64,000 bases of DNA from Ianthella basta (lineage: Eukaryota; Porifera; Demospongiae; Verongiida; Ianthellidae): NCBI GenBank assembly GCA_964019415.1, contig OZ025877.1, positions 4,046,742 to 4,110,741 on the forward strand, in the 5' to 3' direction. A program made the translations under genes and the position numbers. The notes beneath the pieces are model-generated. The model was given only the letters and a program-made list of their open reading frames with translations, had not been told where the DNA came from and searched no databases. Of the stretch, positions 49,376 through 63,100 are shown one piece after another; position 1 is the stretch's first letter; each line of letters opens with the position of its first letter.

Positions 49376-52300
49376 CATCATCATCATCATCCTCATCATC
49401 ATCATCATCATCATCATCATTCATAACGGCAATGTCTCCTCTGCAGGAGGTAGCCTAATGTACAATGGGTAACATAGTATATGTCTGGAAATAGTAATGT
49501 TCTATAGTCAAAGTTCTAATGGATTACTTAAAATTATCAGTCCATCGCTTCCTTGGTCTTCCTCTCAGTCTCTTTCCCGTCATTTCTTCTTCATATACTT
49601 GCTTCACCAATCGATCCCCATCCATCTCCTCCACTTTCACCTTCCACCTTCTTTGCTTCTCTTCCACAATGTCCAACACTGCTTCCTGTCCAAGAGATCT
49701 CCTCACCGCTTCATTTCTCACCCAGTCCATCCTTGTCACATCCTCCACTCTTCTTAGGAACATCATTTCACATGCCTGTATCTTACCCTCGTGTCTCTTC
49801 TGCATAGTTCATGTCTCACAGCCATAGGTGAGTGTGGGCACCACCATAGCATTGAACACCCTCAGCTTAGTTTTCTTCAGTAGCTCTCTTCTTTCCAGCA
49901 CCTCCTTTCTTATTGCTCCTACCACTTTTGCTGCTGCCCCAACCCTCTGTTCAATTTCTTCATCGCACATCCCATCTGCACTGATCATTGCTCCTAGGTA
50001 CTTCAGCTTCTTAACATCTTCGATATCTTCACCCTCGATGCTCAATTTACATTCCTCTTCTGTCCTGCTTACCATCATCACTTTCGTTTTTCCCCAATGC
50101 ATCTTCATTCCCCATTTCTCCATCACTTTCTTCATCTCATCCAAGTTTCTCTGCATGTCGTCCTTCTTCTCAGTCACCATCACCACATCATCTGCAAATA
50201 GTAGCATCTGTACGATGGTAGTTGTTAGCTGCACCCCACCCAGTAGGTTCTCTTTCGCTTCTCTTATTATACCATCCATGAACACATTAAATAACCATGG
50301 GGACATCACACACCCCAGCCTCACTCCCTGGGTAATGGGGAACCATCCTGACATTTTCCCACTAGCACGGACACATGCTTGGCTCCCTAGGTACATGGAC
50401 CTGATTGCTGTCATTAGACCTCCCTGAATTCCATGCACTCCAGCACCTGCCATAACATGACTCTACAGACCTTATTGCATGCTTTCTCCAGATCTATGCA
50501 CGCTATCACCATCTGTTTGTTCTTCTCAAGCACTTTCTCGCTTAGTTGCCTGATTGTAAAGATTTGATCTACACAACTTCTTCCTCGCCTAAAGGCCCCT
50601 TGCACTTCCAATACCTTACTTTCCGTTTTGCTTCTCACTCGGCTGTCCAGGATTCGTGCATACACTTTGCTGGGTATACTGTATATATCTGGGGCTGGGG
50701 TAAAATGTTGTATATATCACCACTAAAATTAAGATCAGTATTCATTTCTAATGCTATGAACGATTGTTTTTGAATCTGCTTCTTTCACAATCATAACCCT
50801 GCTGCAGATATTTCCTGTGTGGACCCTCCTGATGCTCCTGCTAAAGGTCGACGTGGTACCTTCCGTACAACGTTCATGTCTACAGTAACCTACAGTTGTG
50901 ATACAGGCTACGCCCTGCAAGGGAGCAGCACTTTAACTTGCATGGCCAATGAACAGTGGAGTCCAAGTGTGCCTACTTGCAACAGTGAGTTTACTAAAGG
51001 CCTGAGTGGCTAGGGAAGTCGTTCATCATATCGCTTGCTACACACTAGCCCAAGTTAATAATTGTTCCAGACGATTTCGGTGACTCTACAGTCTACCTGT
51101 TTTCACGCTAGTGTGTACTACCTCTCTGCATGCAAAGAGTAATTCACTTAATTTCTGATCGATTTTCGGTTTTACTCACTTTGTAATTATATTCATATGC
51201 CACAACAATATTCATACATCCCATCATGTCCTGTCATCACACCCTTATTTAAACAGTTGGAGTGTTTCTTGTAGTCATTCACTGATTAAAGTGACAGTAG
51301 AGTCACCAAAACGTCTGGAACAATTATTAACTTGGGCTAGTGTGTAACAAGCGATATGATAAGTGAGTTTACTTTGTAATGAGTTATATTGGACTATTTC
51401 AGAATGCTATATAGAAATGTGTTCATTTCAGACTTCAAGGTATAGCTAAGTATTCTAACAACTATATAGAGTCTGTTGCCATGGTAATGAGTGTCTAATA
51501 TATTATTTTGCTGATTCTAAATATCATAGACTAGTCTTTGACACTGGGTCTATTGTTAATAGGTGTCCTGTGGACAGAGTGCACAAAACACATAAATGTA
51601 AGAGATCCCATCAATAATCTGCATAGAATGGCCCGCTATTTTATATATGTAATAACCTGCACAATTGTCATTGTATGCAGGCCAACTAGATGTTTACAAT
51701 TGCATTGTTTTCTTTTGAGCAAAGTCGCTGCTCAGAATGCGGACATTGCAAGAAAGAACAGCTAAGCCAATTTGCTATTCATATTTTTGGAAAAGTATGT
51801 GAACCTTCTATTAATGTGGTATAATCCTGATTCCATACTCATCGCTTGTACATTTTCTTGGACCATACAGTCCCTATACGTTTTGAGCTTTCAACATCCA
51901 TAATAGGGTATAGGTATCACCAATATAGTGTCACCTTGTGCTGTAATCTATAATCATTATACAAGTCCCAACTGATGTTGCTGCTGTGTTAATCCTTTGC
52001 TCTTCTCTCCACCACACTATATTCCCCCAATAAATCTCATCCCTAGGTCTCCTTTGCATGCTGTAATGACTGTTTATGCTTCTATCTCACCTATTACTGC
52101 CCCTGCTGCAGTTGTTGATTGTGGGACCCCTCCTGCTGCTCATGTTAATGGTAATCAACCCGTGTACTCCAGTACAACCTTTGAGTCCACAGTGACATAC
52201 ACTTGTCAACCAGGCTACATGCGGGTAGGAGATAGAACTATCACCTGTTTGGCAAACGGACAGTGGACTTCAAGTGCGCCAGTTTGCAATCGTGAGTTAA

Positions 52301-55300
52301 CTCTGCAACAGTAAGCCTTTGACAGCTGGTACTACGGCACCCGTACTGTAAAGCAGCATCCTGAAAAGTATCATCAGTATTCATTTATAATGTTAAGATG
52401 GTTGTTTTTGTTTCTGCTTCTTTCATACACTCATAAACCTGCTGTGTAGCTATTTCCTGTGGGGCCCCTCCTGCTGCTCCTGCTAAAGGTCGACATGGTA
52501 TCTTCAGTACAACATTTATGTCCACAGTAACCTACAGCTGTAATACAGGCTACATCCTGCATGGGAACAGCACTTTAACTTGCATGAACAATGAACAGTG
52601 GAGTTCGAGTGTGCCTACTTGCAACAGTGAGTTTACTCTGTAATGGGTAATATTGGTTAATCCCAGAATGCTAGAAATGGGGTCATTTCAGACTTCAAGG
52701 TATAGCTAAGTAGCTTTTCTAACAACTCTGTATAAAGATTCTGCAGCCATGGCAATGGATCTCTATTGTTTTACTGATTCTAAATTTTATAGACTGGTCT
52801 TTGGCATTGGGTCTAGCTATTTTTAATACATGTCCTGTGGACATAGTGAAATGAACATGTAAATTTATGAGATGCCACCGATATAATCTGTATAAAATGG
52901 CCCTCTAGATCTATTTTATGCATGTAGTAATTTTGTACTATTGTCACTATATGCAGACAAACTAGATGTTTGCAATTGTTTCTTGGGGTGCCGAAAGCGC
53001 CCCTATTATATATTTGTTTCATTTTAAGGTATTCGTGTGGCTTCATGTTCGTAATGGACTATGTATGTACGACATGTATATTTCAGGCAATTCAAGATGG
53101 CGGCACTAGAGGTCTCCGCTTTACAAGGCTTGCAATCATCTATGTTCGCATTAATTTCGCCATCTAATTATCAAATGAAATTAGGACATAGATATGTGGT
53201 TATACGGTAATACTAGTAAGTAGCCTATTGAAAGCCACTCCTGTGCGATATAGCTCTAAATATCATGAAGACCGAGCGACGAGCATTTTAAAATGACAGC
53301 GCTCTAAGACAAGTCACTATCGACTTACTACATTTAAGCTTCCTCTGTTGCATAGTGCTTGTTGGGGTGCCGAAGGCACCCCTATATTGTTTTCACTTTT
53401 AGGTATTTGTGTGGCTTCATGTTCGTATAATATTATATGTATGTATATATGTTACGGCCCGACCCTGTGTATTCATAGCATCTGAATGCACAAATATAAT
53501 ATTATTGTGTAAAGTATAAAGACTGTAATAGACATTCTGCATGTAAGTCTGCATGTATGCATGCTCTATGCAACTAACAGATTAGTTGAGGCAGGCAGGC
53601 ACTCCATGGTGGGTTCTTGGATCGAGTTGTTCTTACTAATCTCTGATGCAAGCTTCTTCTCCAGTCTGAGATGAGCTCTCCACTAATCCCTGGCTCTGCG
53701 GATGTCTAGGAAGGCCACTGACCAGTTGGATGTCACAATGCCAAATCGCAAGCAAACCCTCGATCACACTGTTCACAAATTCTCACCCAATGTCATAGTG
53801 TAGAATCCGTGGAACTCCAAAGTAGGGAAAAAGGTAGCGGTTGAGAGATACAGCCACAGTGGCTGCATTTTTCTGGGAAGGGCGAAGGCGAAATTGAATT
53901 TTGACCAATGGTCAACACAGTGCAAAATCCACCTGTTCTTGTTGTCTGACAAGTGTCTCATGTCTATGAGATTATCAGAAAGGGTTGGTTCTCTAATACC
54001 AGCTTCACAACAGGGTTGAAAACCTTGCCGACGTTTTGACCAGATGCTCTGGTCTTCTTTAGGGTGAATATATGCTAGCGCAAGCACTGATCATATTAAA
54101 CGCCTAGCATCACATCATGCGCTGTCACCGAAAGCCACATCAAGGGGTGTCACCGGAAGGTGCGGGATCGCCTTCCTCAAGGCGGCCATCCAACATCCAG
54201 GCAGCTCCAGCCCACCATCCCTGTTGAGGGAGGGGCGGTTCAGCCTGATGTGGATTGCCTCCTTGAGCATCACGTCTTTGGGGGTCCTCAAGACGAGAAT
54301 GAAGGAGCACTGGGATGCCTGTCAGAAGGGGCCACTGGAGAAGTCAGCCCTTGCAGAACATGCGTGGGAGAACCACCATCCAATCAGATGGGAGGAGGCA
54401 ACAGTGATTGACCAAGCCAGGACCCCCAAAGAACTGATGCTCAAGGAGGCAATCCAGATCAGGCTGAACTGCCCCTCCCTCAACAGGGATGGTGGGCTGG
54501 AGCTGCCTGGATGTTGGATGGCCGCCTTGAGGAAGGCGATCCCGCAACTTCCGGTGACACCCCTTGATGTGGCTTCAGGTGACAGCGCATGATGTGATGC
54601 TAGGTTATATGATCAGTGCTCGTGCTAGCATATCTTCGCCCTGAAGAAGACCAGAGCATCTGGTCAAAATGTCGGCAAGGTTTTCAACCCTGTTGTGAAG
54701 CTGGTATTAGTCTAAGAGAACCAACCCTTTCTGATGCCTGAGCCAGCTGAGAAGCCCTCACTTCTAGGAGATCAATCTGAATGAATAATTGAACTATGCT
54801 TATAACCCAAAAGACATTTTAATATTGATAGTGCTGCAACAATGTGTGCACGCATGCCCATATGTACATGCTAGGAAATTAATTATGCTCACCTGCAACC
54901 TACACAAAAAGCCATTAGCAATGATGGGCTTTAAAGGAGCAGTGGAAAGCTGAGGTTTGCGCAGCTGACAGTGGGGGCATGTGGCTACAAATCTTTCCAC
55001 TACACTCCGTGGGATGCCTTGGTACATGCTCTGAATCTAGTACAACAAATTTAATAGTTATAATGATCAGATTGCAAAATTTAATATCATTTTATGTACG
55101 ATACAGAACTACATAGTCACATGCATATGTACCTACATCCATATTCATTACATAAAATTGCATGCATACTTACCTTATCAAATGTCTTCTTGTAAGCTGC
55201 ATACAGGAGATCCTCTTCATGAACATCGTGGATAATGGAGTAAAATTCATTCACATATGCCACCCTATGATACTGTCCCAGGACAGAGTTGTCCTCCACT

Positions 55301-57031
55301 TTCTTTGTGAATGGAAGAAATAATAAGACAGTTATATGTAGCTATCAGGATGAATAGTATATATGCATCTAGGTTAAATATAATTTAGCTGGATCTTCAT
55401 GAAGTTACATAGCTATTCTATTGTATATAGCTATAGCTAGCTAGCTGTGACTACACTATACACTAGCTACTCTACAAGCACTTATTGTTAGCTAGCTGAC
55501 ACACCTGCTCCTTTGCTGGCACAATTGCAACTAGCACATCATGTGCATCTAGACTTGGGAGGTCTAGCAGTTGTAATCTGGTTTTCTTGACAAAGACCCT
55601 CAAGCTCTTATCTGCACTAGAGGGATCTTTGATTGCTGCTCTGACTCTGTCGCCAAAATCCTTGTGGTAAACTCCACTAGTTCCCTTCTTGCTGTCTGGG
55701 GGAAACTTCTGCAGTGTGAACTCCTCAAAGTCCCTTCTGTGGCTGGCTGCCGTGTTCATAGTGCACGATCGGCTTCCAAACACAGCTGCACACGATTTCG
55801 CGCCGATTGTAGCTGTGCCTGCTACTCGTTTTTGCTGCTGCTGCAGCGGCCCGTTTCGAAACCGGTTGACCCGTTTCGAAACGGGCCGCTGCAACAGGCA
55901 ACAAGATCAGCACTATACCCAGGCAGTGAAACCTAGGATGGCCTGCGTTGTCCACTGGGCTCCTATATAATAATTATTATAATCATATGTATTTCTCTCA
56001 TTGCAAATGGCGGCGCTCATGTCATTCTTTACAAAGCTTTAAATCATCTATAATGTTGTTTCGCTGTCTTTGAATCGAAGGAAATGTAGTCATGAACATG
56101 TGTTAATAGAGTGATACTAATGAAAAGCCTAAGGAACGTCTCTGACGGACATCATAAAATGGCCGCGCGCTCGACGCTCTGCTTGCGAGGCTCAAAATCA
56201 TCTTTCTTTAAATTTCGTCGACTATCCAAAGAACGCAAAGTGTTTCTAGTACATATTTAAGTGATAGTATTGTAGTAGGAAGCTTACCTAACTGTTATCC
56301 TGGAGCTACAGCCCCAAATACAGCAGAAGTCTAATGACCCAGTGGCCAGTAATGGCAGATCAGCCAATCATGACATATAATAGCTAGCCATGATTTACTC
56401 ATAGGCACACTCCTCTTGGCGCAAAATAACAATTACATTCTCGTTCAGAATGTCAAAAAGATGAAAAAGCAGTTAGCAAACATTTGACAGTTTGGTAGGG
56501 TGCTTTCACTGGATGACTGGCGGCTCTGGAGACTTGAAACTGTTGCAACCCCAACAGTCTAGTGTATGTTGATGAATCTTTCTGGTCAATAACAATGCTG
56601 TACCCCAACTATCGGATTTACTGCACATACATGGAGAAATTGCTAGCAAGTAGTTCGAGTTCAAGGGCGCCCGCCGCCCCAAGAGTTTATTATCTCAGAA
56701 TACTTGTTAGCTAATTAGATAATGTGGGCTTAGAACTATTTGTTCATTATAATATGCCAACACAATGGGGATCCTTTGATGAATTGGCTTGATTTTCAAC
56801 CGAAAATCCTGATAATGTGCACGATGGGAAGCTGGCTAGCTACCCTTGTGGAGTTCGTTGAGACAGTGGAACAGCCCGGTGCACTTCAGGAAATTCTGGG
56901 ACCGAAGTGTGCAAAGTTTAGTACCCCTAGAGGAATCGAAATTATGCTACGGGCATGTAACATACGCTGAAAAGTTCCTCCATTTACAACAGACTTTGCT
57001 AGCTGATGCTTTGTGTCTTCCCTCATCTCTC

Positions 57032-57127
<96 letters not shown>

Positions 57128-60100
57128 GTGTGTGTGTGTGCATGCATGCATGCATGCATGCATGCGTGTATGTGTGCGTGTGTGCGTGTGCACATGTGTT
57201 TGTGTGAGGCTGGCCGGTGACTTGAAACTCTTGCAAACCCAACAGTTTATTGCATCTTGATGTATATTTCAGGCCATCAGCATTGCTGTATCCCAAACGT
57301 TCTGAACTACTGAACATTCCTGTGAAGATTGCTAGCAAGTAGTTTGTGCTCAGGGGTGCCCCGGCGCCCCACAACTTTTTAAACTTGAAATACTTGATTC
57401 TTTTGATTGAGCAAAGTGGCTGCTTTGGATGCGGACATTGCTAGGAAGAATGGCTAAGCCAATTTGCTAGCAATTATGTGGGAAAGTACAATACACCTAC
57501 TATTAATGTGGTACAATCCTGATTCCATACTCATCGCTCATTGATTTTCTTGGACCATACAGTCCCAATTTTGTGTGAGCTTTCAACATCCATATGTCCC
57601 TCATATTCATACACTATAGAGTATGGGTATCACCAATACAGTGTCACTTTGTGCTGTAATCTTTGTCTATAATCTTCCTCCTCCCACTAATTATTTTCAA
57701 TATACAAGTCCCAACTGATGTTTATGCTGTGTCAATTATTTGCTCTTCTCTCCATCACAATATTCTCCCGATAAATCTCATCCCTAGGTCTCCTTTGCAT
57801 GCTGTCATGACTGTTTATGCTTCTATCTCACCTATTACTGCCCCTGCTGCAGTTGTTGATTGTGGGACCCCTCCTGCTGCTCATGTTAATGGTAATCAAC
57901 CCGTGTACTCCAGTACAACCTTTGAGTCCACAGTGACATACACTTGTCAACCAGGCTACATGCGGGTAGGAGATAGAACTATCACTTGTTTAGCAAATGG
58001 ACAGTGGAGTGCAAGTGCACCAGTTTGTAATCGTGAGTTAACTCTGCAACAGCAAGCCTTTGACAGCTGATACTACAGCACCCATACTGTAACACAGCAT
58101 CCTGATAGTGTAATGCCAGTGCCACTAAGAATACCTATTAATAATTCATCAGTATTCATTTCTAACGTGATGGCCGATTGTTTTTTAATCTGCTTCTTTC
58201 ACACTAATAAACCTGCTGCAGCTATTTCCTGTGGGGTCCCTCCTGCTGCTCCTACTAATGGTCTACGTAGTACGTTCAGTACAACTTTTATGTCCAGAGT
58301 GACCTACAGCTGTCATGCAGGCTACACCCTGCAAGGGAACAGCACTTTAACTTGCATGGCCAATGGACAGTGGAATCCAAGTGTGCCTACTTGCAACAGT
58401 GAGTTTACTCTGTAATGGGTAATATTGGATATTCCCAGAATGCTAGAAATGGAGTCATTTCCGACTTCAAGTTATAGCTAAGTATTCTACCATGCAACTC
58501 CGTAGATTCTGCAGCTATGGCAATGAATGTCTATATATTATTTAGCTGATTCTAAATCTTGTAGACTGGTCTTTGGCATTGGGTTTATCTATTTTTAATA
58601 CATGTCCTGTGGACATAGTGCACGAAACATGTAAATTTATGAGCTGCAACCAATATAATCTGTATGATGGCCTCATTTTAATACATGTAATAATGTTGTA
58701 CTATTGTCACTGTATGCAGACAAACTAGATGTTTGCAATTGCTTTTTCTTTTGATCGAGCAAAGTGGCTGCTTTGGATGCGGACATTGCTAGGAAGAACA
58801 GCTAAGCCGATTTGTTAGCAATTATGTGGAAAAGTACAATAAACCTATTATTAAATTGGTACAATCCTGTTTCCATACTCATTGCTCCTTCACTTTCTTG
58901 AACCATACAGTCCTATATAATATTTTGTGAGCTTTCAACATCAATATGTTCCTCAAATTCATACACCATAGGGTATAGGTATTACCAATACAGGGTCACA
59001 TTATGCTGTAATCTTTGTCTATAAACTTCCTCCTCCCACTAATTATTTCATTATACAAGTCCCCACTAATGTTGCTGCTGTGTTAATCCTTTGCTCTTCT
59101 CTCCACCACACTATATTCCCCCAATAAATCTCATCCCTAGGTCTCCTTTGCATGCTGTAATGACTGTTTATGCTTCTATCTCACCTATTACTGCCCCTGC
59201 TGCAGTTGTTGATTGTGGGACCCCTCCTGCTGCTCATGTTAATGGTAATCAACCCGTGTACTCCAGTACAACCTTTGAGTCCACAGTGACATACACTTGT
59301 CAACCAGGCTACATGCGGGTAGGAGATAGAACTATCACTTGTTTAGCAAATGGACAGTGGAGTGCAAGTGCGCCAGTTTGTAATCGTGAGTTAACTCTGC
59401 AACAGCAAGCCTTTGACAGCTGATACTACAGCACCCATACTGTAACACAGCATCCTGATAGTGTAATGCCAGTGCCACTAAGAATACCTATTAATAATTC
59501 ATCAGTATTCATTTCTAACGTGATGGACGATTGTTTTTTAATCTGCTTCTTTCACACTAATAAACCTGCTGCAGCTATTTCCTGTGGGGTCCCTCCTGCT
59601 GCTCCCACTAATGGTCTACGTAGTACGTTCAGTACAACTTTTATGTCCAGAGTGACCTACAGCTGTCATGCAGGCTACACCCTGCAAGGGAACAGCACTT
59701 TAACTTGCAAGGCCAATGGACAGTGGAATCCAAGTGTGCCTACTTGCAAGAGTGAGTTTACTCTGTAATGGGTAATTATGGTGTATCCCAGAATGCTAGA
59801 AATGGAGTCATTTCAGACTTCAAGGTATAGCTAAGTATTCCAATGGTTCAGGTGGTGGCTCTGATGGTCTGCTCCCCCAACATCTTCATCAAGACCTTAC
59901 CAGTCCTTCAGCTGGCGATGGTGGGGCATCCCTCTTGTCTGCTCTGGTACCCTTTGTGTTGGAAGGGAAAACACCGCCTTCCATTCGACCCCTCTTCTCG
60001 GAGCTAAGCTGACTGCCCTCAATAAGAAGAGTAGTTTGGTTTGGCCCATTGCTGCGGGTTACACACTGAGGAGGTTGATCTCCAAATGTGCCTGCCTCCA

Positions 60101-63100
60101 TGCTCTGGCTTCAATTCCCGATCTGCTGGCTCCCACCAACTGGGTTATGGCATTGAGGCTGGAGTTGAGGCAGCTATACATGCCAGCCGAGTATACCTTG
60201 CCCACCTGCCATCCAACAAAGCACTTGTCAAGGTGGACTTCCAGAATGCCTTCAACAGCATCCATCGAGACAAACTGCTGGAAGCAGTTAAAGGATGCAT
60301 GCCATATCTACTTCACTATGTGCATTCTGCCTACAGTGGACCATCTGTTCTCCTGTGGGACGGTGTTCAGCTTATCTCAGCTGAGGATTTTCAACAACCC
60401 CTTAGGTCCCATGTTGTTCTGCTTAGGGATTCATGATCTTGTGTCCTCCTTGTCAACTGAGTTCAATGTTTCTATCTAGATGATGGCACCATTGGTGATG
60501 ATTTGCTGGACCTTGAGAATGACTTAGCAGAAATTGAAAGTGTGGAAAAGGCCCTCGGGCTAGTTTTAAACATCATCTGCAAGTCAGAGGTGATTTCTCA
60601 CAATAAGTCTGCCGTTTCCTCCGTCCTCTCATCTCTCCACGATTTGCAGTTCACTGATGTTGAGCAAGCCCAATTGTTGGGATCTCCTTAGGTGGTGCAG
60701 CCATGCACCTATCTTTGCAGGAACAACTACATGAGCTGAAGCTAATTGGGGAACGGTTGTGCCATCTGTCCATGCATGATGCCATTACCATTCTCCGCCA
60801 TTCTTTATCGATTCCAAACCTCCTACACATCTTGCGGACATCCCCCGCCTTCTCATCTCCCTTCTTAGAAACAAGGTCCATTGTCTCCAGGATAACCAAC
60901 ATCTGCTTTGAATTTGTTGTGGTGCCAAGCGACCCTTCCTGTCAACCAGGGTGGCCTTGTGTTCCCAAAGCTGCTCTAGTCTTGCACGTCTGCCTTTCTG
61001 GCTTCTGCTGACGGAGCCTCCAAACTCATGTTAAAGCTTTTACCACCTCAGCTTCTGTCCATCCAATACATTTTCAAGGACTGTGCACTCACTGCTTGGA
61101 AGGGTGCTCTGCCAGCAGACACCCCCCTCCCCACCAACTTGAATCATCAGAAGTCTTGGGACCTACCCATTATCTAGCTTCACCTTGACACCCTCCTGGC
61201 TCGGTGTATTGACCAGACATCCCATTCCCATACCCACGGGGCAAGCTTCCGCGAATGAGGAGCTTGGCTTAACGCACTCACTCTTTGGGCCTCCGCATGT
61301 CAGATGATGTGATCCATACAGCCACTGGCCTGCGTGTCAGTGCTCCCATTTGTCTACCACACCCCTGCAGCTCCTGTGGTCATCTTGTAGATATATTTGG
61401 TCATCATGGGTGGAGCTGTAGGTTCAGCAAAGGGAGAGTCCCTTGTCATCACATGCTGAACACTATCATCCATCACTCCCTGGCCTTTGCTTACATACCC
61501 AGCAGATTGGAACCATCAAATGCCTCGACAGAGTAACAATGGTACCCTGGTCCAACGGAAGATTCCACATGTGTGACCCCACATGTGTAGACAGTCTCAC
61601 AAGCCAACTACAGCCATGCGGGTGGAGCCACTGCACTTGCTGAGTCTGGGAAGGCTAAGAAGCATGCCCATTTGAATCATGCCTACCTGTTCAAGCCTGT
61701 AGCTTTTGAAATTTGTGGAACAGTCAGGCCTGAGTCCATGTCTTTTTTCTGAAACACGGGTAAACGTCTCAGGTCTGTAACCAGAGAGCAAAGTTCGTTT
61801 GCCTATCTGCTCCAGTGCCTCTTTGTTGCCATCCAAGTGGGCAACTTGGCCTCCATTCTGGGATCACTCAATGCCACTGACATTGACTAGGTGACATTTC
61901 CCCTTTGTGGGGCTTATTCCCCTGTCGCTGATGATGACTAGGCTGCATGTTCTTTCTTGTTCTAGTTTTAGTTGTCTCTTATTTGCTTGTCCTTATAGTT
62001 ATTATTATCTTCTATTAATTAATGTGGTACAATCCTGATTCTATACTCATTGCTCCATCACTTTCTTGGACCATGAAGTCCCAATTTTTGTGAGCTTTCA
62101 ACATCCACGTTCCTCACATTCATACACTATAAGGTATAGGTATCACCAATACAGTGTCTTTGTCTTGGACTATAATCTTCTTCCTCCCACTAATTATTTT
62201 CATTATACAAGTCCCCACTGATGTTGCTGCTATGTCAATCTTTCGCTCTTCTCTCCATCACACTATTCTCCCTAAATCTCATCTCTAGGTCTCCTTTGCT
62301 TGCTGTAATGACTGTTTATGCTTCTATCCCACCTATTACTGCCCCTGCTGCAGTTGTTGATTGTGGGACCCCTCCTGCTGCTCATGTTAATGTTCGACGT
62401 GGTACCTTCAGTACAACATTTATGTCCACAGTAACCTACAGCTGTGATAGAGGCTACACCATGCAAGGGAGCAGCACTTTAACTTGCATGGCCAATGGAC
62501 AGTGGAATGCAAGTGCACCACTTTGTATTCGTGAGTTACAGAAAATCTGCAAAAGCAAACCTTTACTAGTGTAAGGTACTGCACTTGTACTATCAAGTAG
62601 CATCCTAGTAGTATAATGCCAGACACCACTAAGTGGGAGACAGAATCAAATTCTACTGTGAGAATGTCTTTATTATATTTTCACACCTGCTGCAGCTATT
62701 TCCTGTGCGGCCCCTCCTGCTGCTCCTGCTAATGGTCAACGAATTATCTCCAGTACAACTTTTATGTCCTCAGTGACCTACAGCTGTGATACAGGCTACG
62801 CCCTGCAAGGGAAGAGCACTTTAACTTGCATGCACAATGAACAGTGGAGTTCAAGTGTGCCTACTTGCAACAGTGAGTTTACTCTGTAATGGGTAATATT
62901 GGTTTATCCCAGAATGCTAGAAATGTGGTCATTTCAGACTTCAAGTTATAGCTAATTATTCTAACAACTCTGTAGATTCTGCAGCCATGGCAATGAAAGT
63001 CTATATATTATTATTTTGCTGATTCTAAATTTCGTAGACTAGTCTTTGGCATTAATTGGGTCTAGCTGTTTTTAATACATGTCCTGTGGACAGAGTGCAC

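Larger units (their letters stand above)
53640..55759 (-). pseudogene. KRBA2/GIN-like integrase gene relic, four exons
   Basis: Minus strand. Exons: 55505-55759 (ATG at 55759, MNTAASHRRDFEEF), 55174-55302 (VEDNSVLGQYHRVAYV, DLLYAAYKKTFDK), 55036-54893 (YQGIPRSVVERFVATCPHCQ, the C-x-x-C half of an integrase zinc-binding domain), about 53970-53640 (LIDMRH, NRWILHCVDHWSKFNFAFAL: first catalytic Asp region; then ILHYDIG-stop-EFVNSVI and GLPRHPQSQGLVE). Order and motifs match retroelement-type integrase cores of KRBA2/GIN or Ginger type. It is broken by a frameshift, by a stop after ILHYDIG, and by a 760-bp element inserted at the 5' side of the last exon. Exon boundaries 1 to 3 have clean GT/AG sites in phase 0. 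Confidence 0.72.
52978..57396. mobile_element. Composite insertion with doubled GC-rich terminal repeats
   Basis: Interrupts an intron sequence that is continuous in the other units (GATGTTTGCAATTG / TTCTTTTGATTGAGCAAAG). Left end TTGGGGTGCCGAAAGCGCCC at 52985 and again TTGGGGTGCCGAAGGCACCC at 53365; right ends (inverted) GGGCGCCCGCCGCCCC at 56666 and GGGGTGCCCCGGCGCCCC at 57353. So an inner and an outer terminal pair exist, as in a nested or duplicated element. It holds the integrase pseudogene (53640-55759), a Penelope-like inverted dimer (53975-54734), a GT array (57035-57140) and a CATG run (57141-57165). Confidence 0.7.

Noticed and set aside
49224-49424. Poly-aspartate open frame on the minus strand
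   Set aside because: It is the (GAT)n tail of the adjacent LINE.
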